Origin: Parageobacillus caldoxylosilyticus NBRC 107762
GTDB lineage: Bacteria; Bacillota; Bacilli; Bacillales; Anoxybacillaceae
DNA: 64,000 nt
NCBI RefSeq assembly: GCF_000632715.1
Contig: NZ_BAWO01000024.1
Location: forward strand, 1 to 64,000
Reading direction: 5' to 3'
Every line of letters begins with the position of its first letter. Position 1 is the stretch's first letter. Made by a program: the position numbers and the translations under genes. This document shows, in pieces, positions 61,905 through 64,000 of this stretch. The notes beneath the pieces were generated by a model. That model made no database searches. It was not told the DNA's origin and saw only the letters and a list, made by a program, of their open reading frames with translations.

Positions 61905-63068
61905 CTATTGATAAATATGGACAAACGGCTGATCTGCCTTCGCTTGCCGAACAATAACGCTTTCCGGACCAACCGTGGAGGTGATATAAATGCTTACATT
62001 AATATAATCTGGAAACTTTTCCATCACTAATCCGGTCACGTATTGCGTAAATCCGATCACTTCCGCTTTTCCATAAAACGGCATGGTAATGTTAATCGTT
62101 AATTGCTGCAGCTGGTCATTCACATATAATCCCTTTCCAACAACTCCGGTATAATTTGGGAAAAATTCTTCAATATCGGATTTAAAGTTATTAAATTTTA
62201 ACCAGTCGTCGCGGTGATTTTCCTCCGCTTCATCTGACGGGAATAAATAATATTCCTCTTTAATCGCTTCCCAATCATCAATTGTACTGCTTCCTTCATC
62301 GACATGGGTAACGGCAAAAAAGTGCCCTGGAATCACGGAAGCTCTCGGTGCCTGTTTATATAAAGCAATCGTAATCGGAACTTCTTTCAAACTTTTCATG
62401 CCGCGAAGCCTGGAGAGCACTTCCGCGGCGATGCGTTTTCCTTCCCGTTCGATGACATCGTCTTTTATTTTTTCTTCGCGCGGGTAGCCTTCTTCCGTTT
62501 CATAGTAATGAACCGAATTCAGCGCCAGCCCGATGACAACTCCTCCTAACTTCACTTTATCGTCGCTGATTTTCATTAAATAATCATGTTCTAAAATGCT
62601 TGCTAAATAAATCGGGCTTTTTTTGTTTTTTTCTTCATTCGTTCCTTTGTCGCTAATAGGCGGATTCAAACCGACGTTTTCTGATGGTTTCACTTTTTTC
62701 TTTTTCAGTTGCTCCGCCGTGAGTTTTCGTTGCAGCCAGCGCTGCACCGTTTCTTTATCTAAATATTGGCCTTCTTGAAATAAATAATCTTCCGGCGAAA
62801 AACGTTTTTGTGCGATGCGCATCAGTCCGGTTTCAAACTCATCGACGTCTAGGCGCGTATTTAAATCTTCGACTACTTCTCCGCGCGCTCCCGATGGTTG
62901 AAACGGCAACACAACACGGTAATAGGAGTCGGAAATATTGTATTTCGGAATGACAGCCTTTTGCTCTTTATCATTTTTTTTCTGTACTACCTCTTCCTCG
63001 CCGAATTTTGGCGCACAGGCGGAAAGAAGCAGAAGCAGAGTCATCCATATCATGAACTTTTTTTTCAT
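61905..63068 (-). CDS. camS: CamS-type lipoprotein (YerH)
   Basis: A 387-residue lipoprotein of the CamS sex-pheromone-precursor family. The signal peptide MKKKFMIWMTLLLLLSACAP contains a lipobox LSAC with the lipidated Cys at residue 18. The mature part has YYRVVLPFQPSGARG, the family opening, and IYLASILEHDYL. Its function in Bacilli is unknown; in Enterococcus/Staphylococcus the released signal-peptide tail acts as a conjugation pheromone. It lies 9 bp after ligA, the usual order. Confidence 0.88.
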   Translation of the reverse strand: MKKKFMIWMTLLLLLSACAPKFGEEEVVQKKNDKEQKAVIPKYNISDSYYRVVLPFQPSGARGEVVEDLNTRLDVDEFETGLMRIAQKRFSPEDYLFQEGQYLDKETVQRWLQRKLTAEQLKKKKVKPSENVGLNPPISDKGTNEEKNKKSPIYLASILEHDYLMKISDDKVKLGGVVIGLALNSVHYYETEEGYPREEKIKDDVIEREGKRIAAEVLSRLRGMKSLKEVPITIALYKQAPRASVIPGHFFAVTHVDEGSSTIDDWEAIKEEYYLFPSDEAEENHRDDWLKFNNFKSDIEEFFPNYTGVVGKGLYVNDQLQQLTINITMPFYGKAEVIGFTQYVTGLVMEKFPDYINVSIYITSTVGPESVIVRQAKADQPFVHIYQ

Positions 63069-63077
63069 GTTTCACAC

Positions 63078-64000
<923 letters not shown>

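Overview
The window looks like chromosomal DNA of a thermophilic Firmicute of the Geobacillus/Parageobacillus group. This rests on the gene families, on the order ligA-camS-...-gatCAB-...-dgkB-rlmCD known from Bacillus, on a SigW-type promoter before a flotillin operon, on catabolite-response (cre) sites, on spore-surface proteins, and on a type I-B CRISPR repeat of the kind seen in that group. Most genes read on the minus strand.

Layout. 1-898: IS982-family transposase, cut by the window edge. 957-3800: an intact NCS1 nucleobase transporter followed upstream by relics of a beta-ureidopropionase and a dihydropyrimidinase, i.e. a decayed reductive pyrimidine (or hydantoin) degradation operon. 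4165-5013: two tandem DUF3147 membrane proteins. 5322-11979: a GC-rich island for sugar nucleotide and glycan synthesis (hexose-phosphate mutase, an alpha/alpha-barrel protein, a GT4 glycosyltransferase, a nucleotidyltransferase, and a divergent Gfo/Idh/MocA oxidoreductase). 12225-14735: two spore-surface-type genes (BclB-like domain; repeats plus beta-helix) sharing a 74-bp upstream element. The first has lost its original start. 14912-20866: a thiazole/oxazole-modified microcin (TOMM) cluster of the heterocycloanthracin/sonorensin type, with the Cys-rich precursor beside its three maturation genes.

21510-24143: rlmCD and dgkB (backbone). 24266-32245: envelope-stress genes (floT-yuaF under a SigW promoter, an HtrA protease with a PepSY-type partner, a divergent two-component system, a membrane protein and a PspA/LiaH protein). 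32324-37413: a maltose phosphotransferase operon with its own EIIA, regulator and 6-phospho-glucosidase. 37628-41366: potABCD spermidine/putrescine importer. 41493-47195: a reduced type I-B CRISPR-Cas locus (cas8b, cas7, cas5, a collapsed cas3 relic, cas6; no cas1, cas2 or cas4) between two short decayed arrays, each with a copy of the same leader.

47501-50246: a three-gene osmoprotectant ABC importer, with a relic of a second such operon at 51331-51490. 51699-53018: three consecutive frameshifted genes, two of them resembling a type VII secretion pre-toxin pair. 53063-64000: backbone genes gatB, gatA, gatC, then a frameshifted coiled-coil gene, a VOC protein, a BmrA-like ABC exporter, P5C dehydrogenase, camS and the C-terminal part of ligA.

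The stretch between gatB and dgkB (about 29 kb) is accessory relative to Bacillus subtilis, where these genes are neighbours. The most interesting elements are the TOMM cluster, the paired spore-surface genes with the shared regulatory element, the interference-deficient CRISPR-Cas locus, and a 125-bp cloverleaf-like palindromic element at 22963-23086.
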